Shown here: positions 25,463 through 34,439 of the stretch, piece by piece
Layout of the letters: the number at the start of each line of letters is the position of its first letter
Numbering within the stretch: position 1 is the first letter of the stretch
Assembly (NCBI GenBank): GCA_910579185.1
Contig: CAJTTG010000002.1
Location: 124,001-188,000, forward strand
DNA from: an uncultured Muribaculaceae bacterium
Lineage (GTDB): Bacteria; Bacteroidota; Bacteroidia; Bacteroidales; Muribaculaceae
Length of the DNA: 64,000 nt
Reading direction: 5' to 3'
Notes under the pieces: generated by a model
The model's input: only the letters and a program-made list of their open reading frames with translations
Told to the model about the DNA's origin: nothing
Database searches by the model: none
Made by a program: the position numbers and the translations under genes

Positions 25463-27829
25463 TCAGTCGAACACATCCTCTATCGAGGATTCAACCTCTT
25501 CTCCTTCATCTCCCTCTCCGGCAAAGTCACTGCCGCAGAGATCAACTCCGGCCGGGAATTCAAATCTGACATCCTGGGAATAGGGTAGTGTGCGGTCGGC
25601 AAACACTTTCTTCATGAATAGTCCGTAGATCGGAAGTGCCATCGCTGCTCCCTGTCCGTAACCCATATTGTTGAAGTGGATGAATCGCTCTTCGCCTCCT
25701 ACCCATGCGCCGGCCACCAATTGCGGTGTGAAGCCCATGAACCAGCCGTCGGCGTTGTAGTTGGTCGTTCCGGTTTTGCCACCCATCTCTGCTGTCAGGT
25801 TGTAGGGTGCGCGGCGGAGTCGTGCGCCGGTTCCGCTGTCAACCACATTCATCATCATCGACAGGATCTTGTAGTAGGCATCTTCCGAGATCACCTCTTT
25901 ATGCTGGGGCGTGAATTCTGTGATTATGTTGCCGTTGGAATCGGCTATGGCGGTCACGAAGATCGGATCAACTTTCATTCCTTTGTTGGCGAATGCGGTG
26001 TAGGCTCCTACCATCTCGCGTACCGACACGTCGGCGGTGCCCAGGGAGAGCGACATCACGGGATCAAGCTTGGAGGTGATGCCGAAGCTCTGCATTGTTC
26101 TCACGAGCTGACCCGGTGATAACTGGCTGATCAGTCGTGCCGATATCCAGTTGTTGGAGTTGGTGAGCGCCCAGCGCAGGTTCACCATCTCGCCGACTCG
26201 CGCTTTTCCTGATCGTGGTGTCCATTGACGTCCGTTGTCATAGATGATCGGCATGGTGTTGGAGAACATGTCGCAAGGTGTGTAGCCCTCTTCCATGGCG
26301 TAGGTATAGAGGAACGGTTTGACTGTCGATCCTATCTGGCGGCGTCCGGTCGAAACCATGTCGTACTGGAAGAAGTTGAAGTCGGGGCCTCCGACATATG
26401 CCTTTATATGACCGTTGACTGGATCCATGGCCATGAAGCCTGTGCGTAGTATGTGTTTCTGATATAGCAGTGAATCCATCGGGGTCATCACGGTGTCAAC
26501 AGCTCCTTTGTAAGTGAATATTTTCATCTCCTGGGGCTGGTTGAACGATTCGCGGATCTCCTGCTCTGTTTTTCCGGCCTTCTTCATGTTGCGGTAACGG
26601 TCGGTCTGCTTCATGGCATTGTGGATCAGATGGTTCACGCGTATTTCCGACACTTCTGTGCGGTTCGTTGAATATGGTGCGCTCTTCGATCCGCGTTTTT
26701 CGCGGAAGAATGCCGGCTGAAGGTATCCGCCGAGATGTTCGGCAACGGCTTCCTCGGCATATCGCTGCATGCGTGAGTCGATGGTGGTATAGATTCGCAG
26801 ACCATCGTTGTAGATGTCATATTTCGAGCCGTCGGGCTTGGGATTCTTCTCTATCCATCCGAACAGCGGATTGCGTTCCCATTCAATGGAGTCGGCACGG
26901 AATTTGTCGCCTTCCCATGCCATGTAGTTCTCTCGTTCCGGCTTCTTGGCGCGGAGCATGTAGCGCAGTTCTTCACGGAAATACGGCGCGATGCCCTGTT
27001 TGTGATCCACGCGGTGGAAGTCAAGCTCTATCGGCAGGAGGCTCAGTGAGTCGAGTTCCGCTTTGGTGATCATTCCGGCTTTGTGCATCTGCTCGAAAAC
27101 AACATTGCGGCGTTCGAGCGTGCGTTCCGGGGCGCGTACCGGATTGAAGATGGACGGGTTCTTGACCATGCCTACAAGCATTGCGGCCTCTTCGATTTTC
27201 AGGTCTTTCGGATGTTTGTTGAAGTAGACCTGGGCTGCTGATTTGATGCCGACGGCGTTGTAGAGGAAGTCAAACTGATTGAGATACATTTTGATGATCT
27301 CCTCTTTGGTGTAGAATCGTTCGAGCTTCACGGCAATCATCCATTCGATCGGTTTCTGCAATGCTCGGCTCAGAAGTCCGCTGCTCTCGGGGGAATAGAG
27401 CTGCTTGGCAAGCTGCTGGGTGATGGTTGAGCCGCCACCTGCGCTCTTGTCCATCATCAGGAAGGTCTTGAATCCAACGCGACCCAATGCACGGAAGTCG
27501 ATGCCTGAGTGATCCATGAATCGGGAATCTTCGGTGGCGATCAGTGCGTTCACCACATGCTCCGAGATCTCGTCATAGTCGGCATACACTCGGTTGCCGG
27601 TGTTGCGGAAGAAACGACCCATCTCCTCGCCGTCGGCTGTGTAGATGACGGATGCGAATTTGTCTGCCGGATTTTTCAGTTCCTCCACATCGGGCATGTA
27701 GCCGATGATGCCGTTGTATATCAGGACAAAAAACAAGAAGATCAGCAGCATGAAGCCACCGGCGGCACACCACATTAGTTTCACTATGTTGCGCCCTTTC
27801 GATTGTTTGTCAGTTCTATCTTTTTTCAT
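25463..27829 (-). CDS. mrcA: Class A penicillin-binding protein (PBP1A-type)
   Basis: A 788-residue bifunctional peptidoglycan synthase anchored by one N-terminal helix (about 18-40) after a basic cytoplasmic segment. The glycosyltransferase (GT51) domain shows ATEDSRFMDHSGID, GGGSTITQQLAKQLY and KEEIIKMYLNQ. The transpeptidase domain has the serine motif STVKPF (SxxK), SNN (SxN) and KTGTTNYNADGWFMG (KTG). The C-terminus is acidic (EGDEGEEVESSIEDVFD). It has a separate -7 box at 27902-27909, and the dnaN cluster follows. Confidence 0.96.
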   Translation of the reverse strand: MKKDRTDKQSKGRNIVKLMWCAAGGFMLLIFLFFVLIYNGIIGYMPDVEELKNPADKFASVIYTADGEEMGRFFRNTGNRVYADYDEISEHVVNALIATEDSRFMDHSGIDFRALGRVGFKTFLMMDKSAGGGSTITQQLAKQLYSPESSGLLSRALQKPIEWMIAVKLERFYTKEEIIKMYLNQFDFLYNAVGIKSAAQVYFNKHPKDLKIEEAAMLVGMVKNPSIFNPVRAPERTLERRNVVFEQMHKAGMITKAELDSLSLLPIELDFHRVDHKQGIAPYFREELRYMLRAKKPERENYMAWEGDKFRADSIEWERNPLFGWIEKNPKPDGSKYDIYNDGLRIYTTIDSRMQRYAEEAVAEHLGGYLQPAFFREKRGSKSAPYSTNRTEVSEIRVNHLIHNAMKQTDRYRNMKKAGKTEQEIRESFNQPQEMKIFTYKGAVDTVMTPMDSLLYQKHILRTGFMAMDPVNGHIKAYVGGPDFNFFQYDMVSTGRRQIGSTVKPFLYTYAMEEGYTPCDMFSNTMPIIYDNGRQWTPRSGKARVGEMVNLRWALTNSNNWISARLISQLSPGQLVRTMQSFGITSKLDPVMSLSLGTADVSVREMVGAYTAFANKGMKVDPIFVTAIADSNGNIITEFTPQHKEVISEDAYYKILSMMMNVVDSGTGARLRRAPYNLTAEMGGKTGTTNYNADGWFMGFTPQLVAGAWVGGEERFIHFNNMGYGQGAAMALPIYGLFMKKVFADRTLPYSQDVRFEFPAGVDLCGSDFAGEGDEGEEVESSIEDVFD

Positions 27830-27901
27830 GATCTGTTGTCTGTTTGCAACTCAGCCGCTTGCACTGTGTATGCTGGTGCGGCCTACTATCCGAATATCCT
27901 A

Positions 27902-27909
27902 CAAAGTTA
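27902..27909 (-). promoter_or_regulatory. -7 box of mrcA
   Basis: TAACTTTG on the minus strand, 72 bases before the ATG. A second identical box at 28006-28013 points the same way, suggesting tandem promoters. The rest of the 296-base gap between mrcA and malQ holds only the malQ terminator. Confidence 0.55.
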
Positions 27910-28065
27910 CTTAATTTTTCCGCATTTATGGTGCCTTCTACCCAAAAATAAAGCGGATCGGTTTAATCTTATGGCAAATTAACATTTTGCATGGTCTGCC
28001 GTCGGCAAAGTTACTGCTTGGGGTGAGCAATAAAAACGAGTATAAATGTTAAATTTTGTTATAAA

Positions 28066-28099
28066 AACCGGCGGCATCTTTGGGTGATGTCGCCGGTTT
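28066..28099 (-). terminator. Terminator of malQ
   Basis: A 14-bp stem (28066-28079 with 28086-28099, one G-T pair) is followed on the minus strand by TTTATAAC. It is 27 bases after the malQ stop. Confidence 0.85.
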
Positions 28100-28125
28100 G
28101 GTGTCTATGTGCTGATTTACAATGA

Positions 28126-30807
28126 TCAGCGTCCTGATGAACCGATGAGGTTGAGGATGGAGTTGCGCAGTTTTTCTTCCGCATTGAGCTGCTCGAGGGT
28201 CAGATGCATGCGGTAACGCCAGTAGTGACGGGGATTGGCAGGGATGTTGATCTGCTCGTCGCGCGGATCCTGACGACGCAGTTGCCCGTCGGTCGACAGC
28301 CAGTCCTGAAGTGGAAGCACGCACAGCATGGAGGGCGATTTCAGGTGCTGGTCTACAATCTGATGGCAGATCCACGGCTCGGCGAAGTATGGCGCTTTGC
28401 CTTGATGGCCAAGTACGTGGTTGTAGAATCTCTGTGTGGCTGCCGGATCGGATTCCCACCATTGGCGGATGCCGCCCATATCGTGGGTGGAGGTAGTGCA
28501 TACCGACAGGTAGGGGTAATGCCATGTGTCGGCAAATTCAACTGCCGGATCTTTCGGCATGCGCTGGATCTCGAGTGACAGGATCTCGAGTCGTCTCATC
28601 ACGTCGGGAACGCATGCCGGTATCATGCCGAGGTCTTCGGCGCAGCAGAGCATGTCGGTGGCTTCGATCAGTGGCGGAAGTTTGGCCATGGCTTTCTCAT
28701 GCCAGAATCCGTTGTGGCGATGATAGAAGAAGTCGTCATATAGGCGGTTGAATGCCCATTTATCGTAGTCGTTGAGCGATCGGTATATGTAGGTGCTCTG
28801 TGCTGCGATACGTGGGTGGTATTTCCCTTTCTGGTAGGGGTCTTCGATAAACAGCACGTTGTCTATCAGCTGCATTAGCCCTTCGCAGATGCGTTCGTTG
28901 CGCTCGTCTTTTGCCTTGGATGCGAAATGGTCGGCGACGCGACGCTGTGTTGAAAATTGGCTTTTCAGTCGGTAGCGTCCGTTTTCTATCGGCTCGATAT
29001 AGGTTGCCCGTACCTCGTCGGCATATTCGCCGAATATTTCGTTGAGCTGATAGTCAACGATGTAGGGCTGGGTGAAGACCTCGCCTTGGAAATAGAAGTC
29101 GAAGCTGTAGCGCATCTCGTCGGGTGTAAGCGGCATGGCCGGATTGAACACGCCGAGCAGCCCGTGAAGGGCATCCAGGGGTATTTGCCAGATGCGGAAG
29201 AAGCCGAGCACGTGGTCAATGCGGTAGGCATCGAAATATTCCGCCATTTTTCTGAAACGGGCTTTCCACCAGGCATATCCGTCGCGTGCCATCATGTCCC
29301 AGTTGTAGGTCGGGAAGCCCCAGTTCTGTCCCATGATGGAGAAGTCGTCCGGTGGAGCGCCGGCTGAGCAGTCGAGGTTGAAGAGTTCGGGATTGGTCCA
29401 TGCGTCTACGCTGTTGCGCGAGATGCCGATCGGGATGTCTCCCTTGATCGCAACGCCGAGTGAGTGGGCATATTCGCGTGCTTCACGCAGCTGCCGGTCA
29501 AGATGGTATTGGATGTAGTAGATATAGTCTATCTCCCGTTGGTGACTGCTGATGAAGCGGTCGGTCTGCTCGGGGGTGTAGGTCGCGTATTCCTCCCATG
29601 CGCTCATGTCGGCGGTTTTGTAGAGATCGCGAAGAACACAGAATGCCGCGTATGGCTTGAGCCACCCGATATTGGCGTTCAGGAATCGCTTGAAGTCGGG
29701 CGATGTCATCTCAGCCTCACCCTGCTGGGCGAACAGCAGACGGGTGAATTCTTCTTTGGCGCGGTTCACTTGTTCGTAGTCCACGGTTTCGCTGTTGTTG
29801 AGCTCTCGGGCCAGCGCGTCGAAGCGTGATTGCGCTTGGCGGTCGTTGAGCTGACCCATATCCTGAAGCCGGAGGTACATGGGGTGGAGCGCAAAACAGG
29901 ATATGGCGTTGTAGGGGTATGAGTCGGTCCATGTGTGGGTCATGGTGGTGTCGTTGATCGGCAGCAGCTGGATCATTTTTTGTCCTGTGGAGGCTGCCCA
30001 GTCGGCCATCGGCTTGAGGTCGGCGAAGTCGCCTACACCGAAATCTCTCTCGCTGCGCAGCGAGAACACCGGAATGGCAACTCCGGCTCCGCGCCAGTGG
30101 GGCAACGGATTGCAGAAACGCAGTCCGGCCACAACGATCGCTTCGTTTCCTGTGATATCCGGAAGTGTCAGCACGCGGTTGTTGCAGGTGTCCCAGCCTA
30201 AGGCATGATGGTCAGATTCGCGGATCACGAGGAATTTGTATTCGGTCGTTTCCCCGGAAAATTCTTTCAATGGCAACTCAACGCTCCATACGGGAAACGC
30301 AGAGTCGTTCATCTCCACAGCTTTTGCAGGATCCCAGTTACCGAGAATGTCGGCAGAGCCGCTGATGGCCAGGCGTTCGCCCGGCAGTAGGGTCGGTGCG
30401 CTGACGCTTATGGTGAGGGTGCCGGGGGCGATCTCTCGGGGTGTGTCGGGATGGCGGCGACGGCAGATGCATCGTGTGAATGCCTGTGAATAGAATGGCT
30501 TGTCGGAAGGCTGATCCTGCCAGTGGTCAAAGACTTCAGCTTCCGGAACATGAGGATCGAAGCGGAGTGTTCGGTTCTCTCCCCACTCCTGACGGTCTGT
30601 GCCATCTTCCCGTCTGATGAAATAGCGGTAGCTGATTCCGGATATGGCTGGTGACAGATCGATGCTCACGCTGTTGCGCTCTCCCGATAGATGATCGAGT
30701 GGAAGTGCTTTGTGTGGGTCGTTGTCACCAAGTTCCGGTATATTGCCGGAGATAAAGACCTGTTCACCGAAGTTGGTGTGGTAGTCGATGTTGAAGGTAA
30801 TTCTCAT
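28126..30807 (-). CDS. malQ: 4-alpha-glucanotransferase with two N-terminal CBM20 domains
   Basis: An 893-residue cytoplasmic GH77 amylomaltase of the long, DPE2-like kind, which transfers glucosyl units between maltooligosaccharides and glycans. Two starch-binding CBM20 domains occupy about 1-95 (FISGNIPELGDNDPHKALPL) and 125-230 (ISGSADILGNWDPAKAVEM). The GH77 barrel follows with catalytic blocks FDAYRIDHVLGFFRIW (Asp nucleophile), CCAEDLGMIP (Glu acid/base) and STHDMGGIRQWW (Asp). No signal peptide is present. With the GH97 enzyme it points to alpha-glucan use. A promoter lies at 30937-30968, giving a leader of roughly 120 bases. Confidence 0.95.
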   Translation of the reverse strand: MRITFNIDYHTNFGEQVFISGNIPELGDNDPHKALPLDHLSGERNSVSIDLSPAISGISYRYFIRREDGTDRQEWGENRTLRFDPHVPEAEVFDHWQDQPSDKPFYSQAFTRCICRRRHPDTPREIAPGTLTISVSAPTLLPGERLAISGSADILGNWDPAKAVEMNDSAFPVWSVELPLKEFSGETTEYKFLVIRESDHHALGWDTCNNRVLTLPDITGNEAIVVAGLRFCNPLPHWRGAGVAIPVFSLRSERDFGVGDFADLKPMADWAASTGQKMIQLLPINDTTMTHTWTDSYPYNAISCFALHPMYLRLQDMGQLNDRQAQSRFDALARELNNSETVDYEQVNRAKEEFTRLLFAQQGEAEMTSPDFKRFLNANIGWLKPYAAFCVLRDLYKTADMSAWEEYATYTPEQTDRFISSHQREIDYIYYIQYHLDRQLREAREYAHSLGVAIKGDIPIGISRNSVDAWTNPELFNLDCSAGAPPDDFSIMGQNWGFPTYNWDMMARDGYAWWKARFRKMAEYFDAYRIDHVLGFFRIWQIPLDALHGLLGVFNPAMPLTPDEMRYSFDFYFQGEVFTQPYIVDYQLNEIFGEYADEVRATYIEPIENGRYRLKSQFSTQRRVADHFASKAKDERNERICEGLMQLIDNVLFIEDPYQKGKYHPRIAAQSTYIYRSLNDYDKWAFNRLYDDFFYHRHNGFWHEKAMAKLPPLIEATDMLCCAEDLGMIPACVPDVMRRLEILSLEIQRMPKDPAVEFADTWHYPYLSVCTTSTHDMGGIRQWWESDPAATQRFYNHVLGHQGKAPYFAEPWICHQIVDQHLKSPSMLCVLPLQDWLSTDGQLRRQDPRDEQINIPANPRHYWRYRMHLTLEQLNAEEKLRNSILNLIGSSGR

Positions 30808-30936
30808 GATCTGAGGTGGTGTGTAAGTATGATATGGTGTGATATTAATATGCTTTTATCCTTGCAATGGTTCATTCAATCCTTGCGTTGGCTTATCGTG
30901 GCCTCTGCTATGATGCTTCTTGCCATTGCAATGCTT

Positions 30937-30968
30937 CAAAAGTAGCAATTATTTGCCAAACCGCCAAA
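30937..30968 (-). promoter_or_regulatory. Promoter of malQ
   Basis: On the minus strand TTTG (30965-30968), a 20-base spacer and TACTTTTG (30937-30944). Confidence 0.65.
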
Positions 30969-30983
30969 CCTACACTCGCATGA

Positions 30984-31192
30984 TCACCAAGATTGGCAAC
31001 CTACCGCAATGGCTGGGAACAGCTGCGGTTGCTGGCATCCATCAATATCTCGCCCCATGTCAAGCGACCGCCCACGCCGCAGAAGCTGTTGCCGTTACCA
31101 TGGGACAAAACGAAACGCCGACCGCAGGCCGACGTTAAAGAAGTTTCCAAGGAAGAGGCAAAAGCACGCTTCGAGCATCTCGCAGAGCGATG
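30984..31192 (+). pseudogene. Fragment of a phage-like (tail assembly chaperone-like) protein
   Basis: An open stretch between stops encodes LATYRNGWEQLRLL, then PPTPQKLLPLPWDK, then SKEEAKARFEHLAER. The spacing of an aromatic/Trp-rich helix, a KxPxxxxPLPWD segment and a charged C-terminal tail resembles the end of small phage tail-assembly proteins (my recognition, unverified). There is no proper start: a stop lies at 30981-30983. The first 54 bases recur imperfectly at 31500-31554. It is best read as a decayed remnant of a mobile element between malQ and the RNR gene. Confidence 0.5.
31001..31054 (+). repeat. Direct repeat, copy 1
   Basis: Begins CTACCGCAATGGCTGGGAAC. It is about 90% identical to 31501-31554 over the same length and encodes YRNGWEQLRLLASINIS. 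Confidence 0.8.
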
Positions 31193-31196
31193 AGTG

Positions 31197-31394
31197 CTAA
31201 TATCCGCCTGGACCCATCCACGGTCCCCATCCACCTTCATCCTTTTTGGGGCTAAATAACTGAATAATAGCAATTATACAAACTGCAACTATAAACAATT
31301 GGCCTAAAATTAGAAAAATTGTGAATAAGGGATCCCGAGCATATAGACTGCCAAGGATTTCAAAAAGGCTGCGAGATGTATCGGCGAGTATCAT
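31197..31394 (-). CDS. Hypothetical small single-helix membrane protein
   Basis: A 65-residue frame starting ATG at 31394. One strongly hydrophobic helix (about 24-46, FTIFLILGQLFIVAVCIIAI in its core) is followed by SPKKDEGG and a Trp/Gly/Pro-rich tail (WGPWMGPGGY). I do not recognise a family. The hydrophobic pattern and tail look like a real small inner-membrane protein, but no promoter consensus is visible. It lies between the two copies of the phage-like repeat, so it may have arrived with that element. Confidence 0.45.
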   Translation of the reverse strand: MILADTSRSLFEILGSLYARDPLFTIFLILGQLFIVAVCIIAIIQLFSPKKDEGGWGPWMGPGGY

Positions 31395-31500
31395 AGTGCT
31401 TGTACCTTTTGTATTATTTTCTGCTAATATATAAAATAATTAATTAATAAACAAGTAAAAACGCTGAAAAATGTCTGCAATCTCGACAACATAGGATAGC

Positions 31501-31554
31501 TACCGCAATGGCTGGGAACAGCTGCGGCTGCTGGTATCAATCAATATCTCGCCG
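31501..31554 (+). repeat. Direct repeat, copy 2
   Basis: A diverged second copy of the sequence at 31001-31054, encoding YRNGWEQLRLLVSINIS before the similarity ends. No surrounding reading frame survives. Confidence 0.8.
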
Positions 31555-31600
31555 TTCAAATTTTTTGATTGGCCACTGTGACGGCAATGGTGAGGCTTCA

Positions 31601-31638
31601 AAAAAAATGTGTGCAAATGGGGTTGCACACATTTTTTT
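31601..31638 (-). terminator. Terminator of the class II RNR gene
   Basis: AATGTGTGCAA and TTGCACACATT arms with flanking A and T runs (31601-31616, 31623-31638). It can act in both directions and lies 28 bases after the RNR stop. Confidence 0.85.
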
Positions 31639-31665
31639 GATGGGGTTGTTGTGGTGTCTCAAATG

Positions 31666-34203
31666 TTAGCCGCAACGGGAGGTGCCGCAGGAGGTGCAGA
31701 TCAGGCAGCCTTCCTGATAGACGAGGGTCTCCTGTCCGCAGTTGGGGCAGACTTGCCCTTTTGCTTTGGTGCCGTTGGGGAGATATTTTTTCAGGGCGCG
31801 TTCTACACCCATTTTCCATGTGTTGATGCTCTGAGAGTCGAGTTCAAGTCCGCCAACGAGTTTCAGAACCTGATCGATAGGCATGCCATAGCGGAGGACT
31901 CCGGAGATCAGTTTGGCATAGTTCCAGTATTCGGGGTTGAACTTGTCGGAAAGACCTTCAATGGTGGTCTTGTATCCGCGCTTGTTGATGAACTGGAAGT
32001 CGTAGCGTTTGTTGCCTTTGTCGTCGATTGCCTTGATAATCTTGCCGTGGGTCACTGATTTTGGGCAGAAGATGCCGTCATCGTCGTCAGCAAGACCGGT
32101 GAAGATCTCGTATGGGCGACCATCGACCAGACCTACGAATGCAATCCATTTCTCTTTGTTGTTCTGGAAGCGAACCACATCGGCTTCAAGCTCGTTGGGG
32201 CGTTTGTGGTTGATGAGGGGCGACGTTTCGTTGGAGTCTTCTTTTTTCTTCTTTTTGTCAACGGAGATCAGGACGCCTGAACGGGATCCGTCGCGGTAAA
32301 CGGTACATCCTTTGCAGCCGGAGCGCCATGCTTCGACGTACAGGTCGCCCACAAGTTCTTCCGTGACATCTGACGGAAGGTTGATGGTGACGGAAATCGA
32401 GTGGTCGACCCATTTCTGTACGCTGCCCTGCATGCGCACTTTCTCAAGCCAGTCAACGTCGTTGGCTGTGGCTTTGTAATAGGGTGAGCGTGCAACGAGT
32501 TCGTCAAGTTCTTCCTGTGTGTAGTCGGATTTGACCTCAATGCCGTTAATGTTCATCCAGGTGATGAACTTGGGGTGGTAGACTACATATTCCTCAAACG
32601 CGTCGCCGGACTCGTCGACGAAATCCACGCGCACTTCAGTGTCGTTGGGGTTGACCTTGCGACGGCGTTTGTAGACGGGCATGAACACCGGCTCGATGCC
32701 GCTTGATGTCTGGGTCATGAGGCTGACTGTGCCGGTAGGAGCAATGGTCAGACACGCAATATTTCTGCGGCCATGTTTTTTCATCAGCTCGTAAAGCTCT
32801 GGATCGGCCTCGCGCAGACGATTGAGATAGGGGTTGTTTTTCTCACGTTCGAAGTCGAACACTTCAAATGCGCCTCGTTCCTGGGCGAGGTTGATGCTCG
32901 AACGGTAGGCTGCCAGTGCGAGTTCGCGGTGAACCTGAGTGGAGAATGCTGTAGCTTCCGGGGTACCATAACGGAGTCCGAGGGCTGCGAGCATATCGCC
33001 TTCGCCGGTTGTGCCTACGCCTGTGCGGCGGCCTTTGAGGGTCTTGTTGAGAATTTTGGTCCAAAGATGACGCTCGGTCTGCTTAACCTCATCGGTCTCG
33101 GGATCTGAGTCGATTTTCTTGAGGATCATTTCGATCTTCTCACGTTCAAGGTCGATGATGTCGTCCATGATACGTTGCGCTTTGCCAACGTGTTTGCGGA
33201 ACAGATCGAAGTCGAATCGAGCCTTATCGGTGAATGGATCTTTGACGTAGGAGTAGAGGTTGATGGCCAGAAGTCGGCAACTGTCGTAGGGACAGAGTGG
33301 GATCTCGCCGCACGGATTGGTCGAGATGGTCTGGAACCCGAGATCGGCATAGCAGTCGGGGAGGGATTCGCGTGTTATGGTGTCCCAGAACAGCACTCCC
33401 GGTTCGGCCGATTTCCATGCGTTGTGTACTATTTTCTTCCACAGACGGGTGGCGTCGGTTTCATGTGTGATCCACGGGTTGGGATCATTGGTCGGGAATT
33501 GCTGCTTGAACGGAGTGCCGTCAACGGCTGCCTGCATGAAGTCGTCGGTTATCCGTACTGATACGTTGGCTCCGGTCACTTTGCCTTCAGTCATCTTGGC
33601 ATCGATGAAAGCTTCCGAATCGGGGTGCTGGATGCTCACCGTGAGCATCAATGCTCCGCGGCGTCCATCCTGAGCCACCTCACGGGTGGAGTTGGAATAG
33701 CGTTCCATAAATGGAACAAGTCCGGTGGATGTCAGTGCTGAATTTTTCACCGGTGTGCCTTTTGGACGTATATGTGACAAGTCGTGTCCTACACCGCCAC
33801 GGCGTTTCATAAGTTGCACCTGTTCTTCGTCGATCTTGATCACACCGCCGTATGAGTCAGGTTTGCCGTCGATGCCGATTACAAAGCAGTTGCTCAGCGA
33901 TGCCACCTGATGATTGTTTCCTATGCCGGTCATGGGGCTACCCTGGGGCACTATGTAGCGGAAATGATCAAGCAGTGAGAATACTTCTTCAGAGCTCATG
34001 CCATTGGGATATGTAGCTTCGATGCGTGCAATCTCATCGGCTATGCGTCGGTGCATGTCGGAGGGGGATTGTTCGTATATATTCCCGAAGGAATCCTTCA
34101 AGGCATATTTGCTGACCCATACTCGTGCGGCCAGCTCATCGCCGTCGAAATAGGCCAGTGAGGCTTCGTATGCCTCGTCGTAGGTGTAGGTTTTCGTTTC
34201 CAC
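31666..34203 (-). CDS. nrdJ: Adenosylcobalamin-dependent (class II) ribonucleotide reductase
   Basis: An 845-residue B12-dependent ribonucleoside-diphosphate reductase that makes deoxyribonucleotides without oxygen or a second subunit. Visible motifs are SLSNCFVIG (first redox cysteine), STNPCGEIPLCPYDSC (active-site cysteine region) and CLTIAPTGTVSLM. The C-terminus is a cysteine-rich tail (CPNCGQETL, CLICTSCGTSRCG) with zinc-ribbon spacing. The start is taken as GTG at 34203 (METKTYTYDEAYEASL). A TTG 39 bases upstream extends the frame but lies next to the probable -7 region. Its need for cobalamin fits the B12-regulated lipoprotein at 8158. Confidence 0.93.
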   Translation of the reverse strand: METKTYTYDEAYEASLAYFDGDELAARVWVSKYALKDSFGNIYEQSPSDMHRRIADEIARIEATYPNGMSSEEVFSLLDHFRYIVPQGSPMTGIGNNHQVASLSNCFVIGIDGKPDSYGGVIKIDEEQVQLMKRRGGVGHDLSHIRPKGTPVKNSALTSTGLVPFMERYSNSTREVAQDGRRGALMLTVSIQHPDSEAFIDAKMTEGKVTGANVSVRITDDFMQAAVDGTPFKQQFPTNDPNPWITHETDATRLWKKIVHNAWKSAEPGVLFWDTITRESLPDCYADLGFQTISTNPCGEIPLCPYDSCRLLAINLYSYVKDPFTDKARFDFDLFRKHVGKAQRIMDDIIDLEREKIEMILKKIDSDPETDEVKQTERHLWTKILNKTLKGRRTGVGTTGEGDMLAALGLRYGTPEATAFSTQVHRELALAAYRSSINLAQERGAFEVFDFEREKNNPYLNRLREADPELYELMKKHGRRNIACLTIAPTGTVSLMTQTSSGIEPVFMPVYKRRRKVNPNDTEVRVDFVDESGDAFEEYVVYHPKFITWMNINGIEVKSDYTQEELDELVARSPYYKATANDVDWLEKVRMQGSVQKWVDHSISVTINLPSDVTEELVGDLYVEAWRSGCKGCTVYRDGSRSGVLISVDKKKKKEDSNETSPLINHKRPNELEADVVRFQNNKEKWIAFVGLVDGRPYEIFTGLADDDDGIFCPKSVTHGKIIKAIDDKGNKRYDFQFINKRGYKTTIEGLSDKFNPEYWNYAKLISGVLRYGMPIDQVLKLVGGLELDSQSINTWKMGVERALKKYLPNGTKAKGQVCPNCGQETLVYQEGCLICTSCGTSRCG

Positions 34204-34385
34204 GGATTTGCAAGTGTGTATGATTGATTTTTGTGAATGCAAAATTTGCGATTATTTTTCAAAAAACAAAGCGATGTTTTCAAAATGTTGAAAAGTTGTC
34301 CGTTTTCACTCGTTAGTTTGTTGGTTATTAGTGCTTTGATTGATTTTGGATCTATATGTTGTTGTCAATAAGTTTTTTTGCTCTA

Positions 34386-34416
34386 TTGCGGATTTGTTTT
34401 CTGTTTTGTAATTTTG
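34386..34416 (+). promoter_or_regulatory. Promoter of the nitroreductase gene
   Basis: TTG (34386-34388), a 20-base spacer and TAATTTTG (34409-34416), 24 bases before the ATG. Confidence 0.75.
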
Positions 34417-34439
34417 GAAAACAATTAATTTATAGAATC

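Noticed and set aside
34204..34242. Earlier TTG start of the RNR gene
   Set aside because: It adds 13 residues with no family match and lies next to the expected transcription start.
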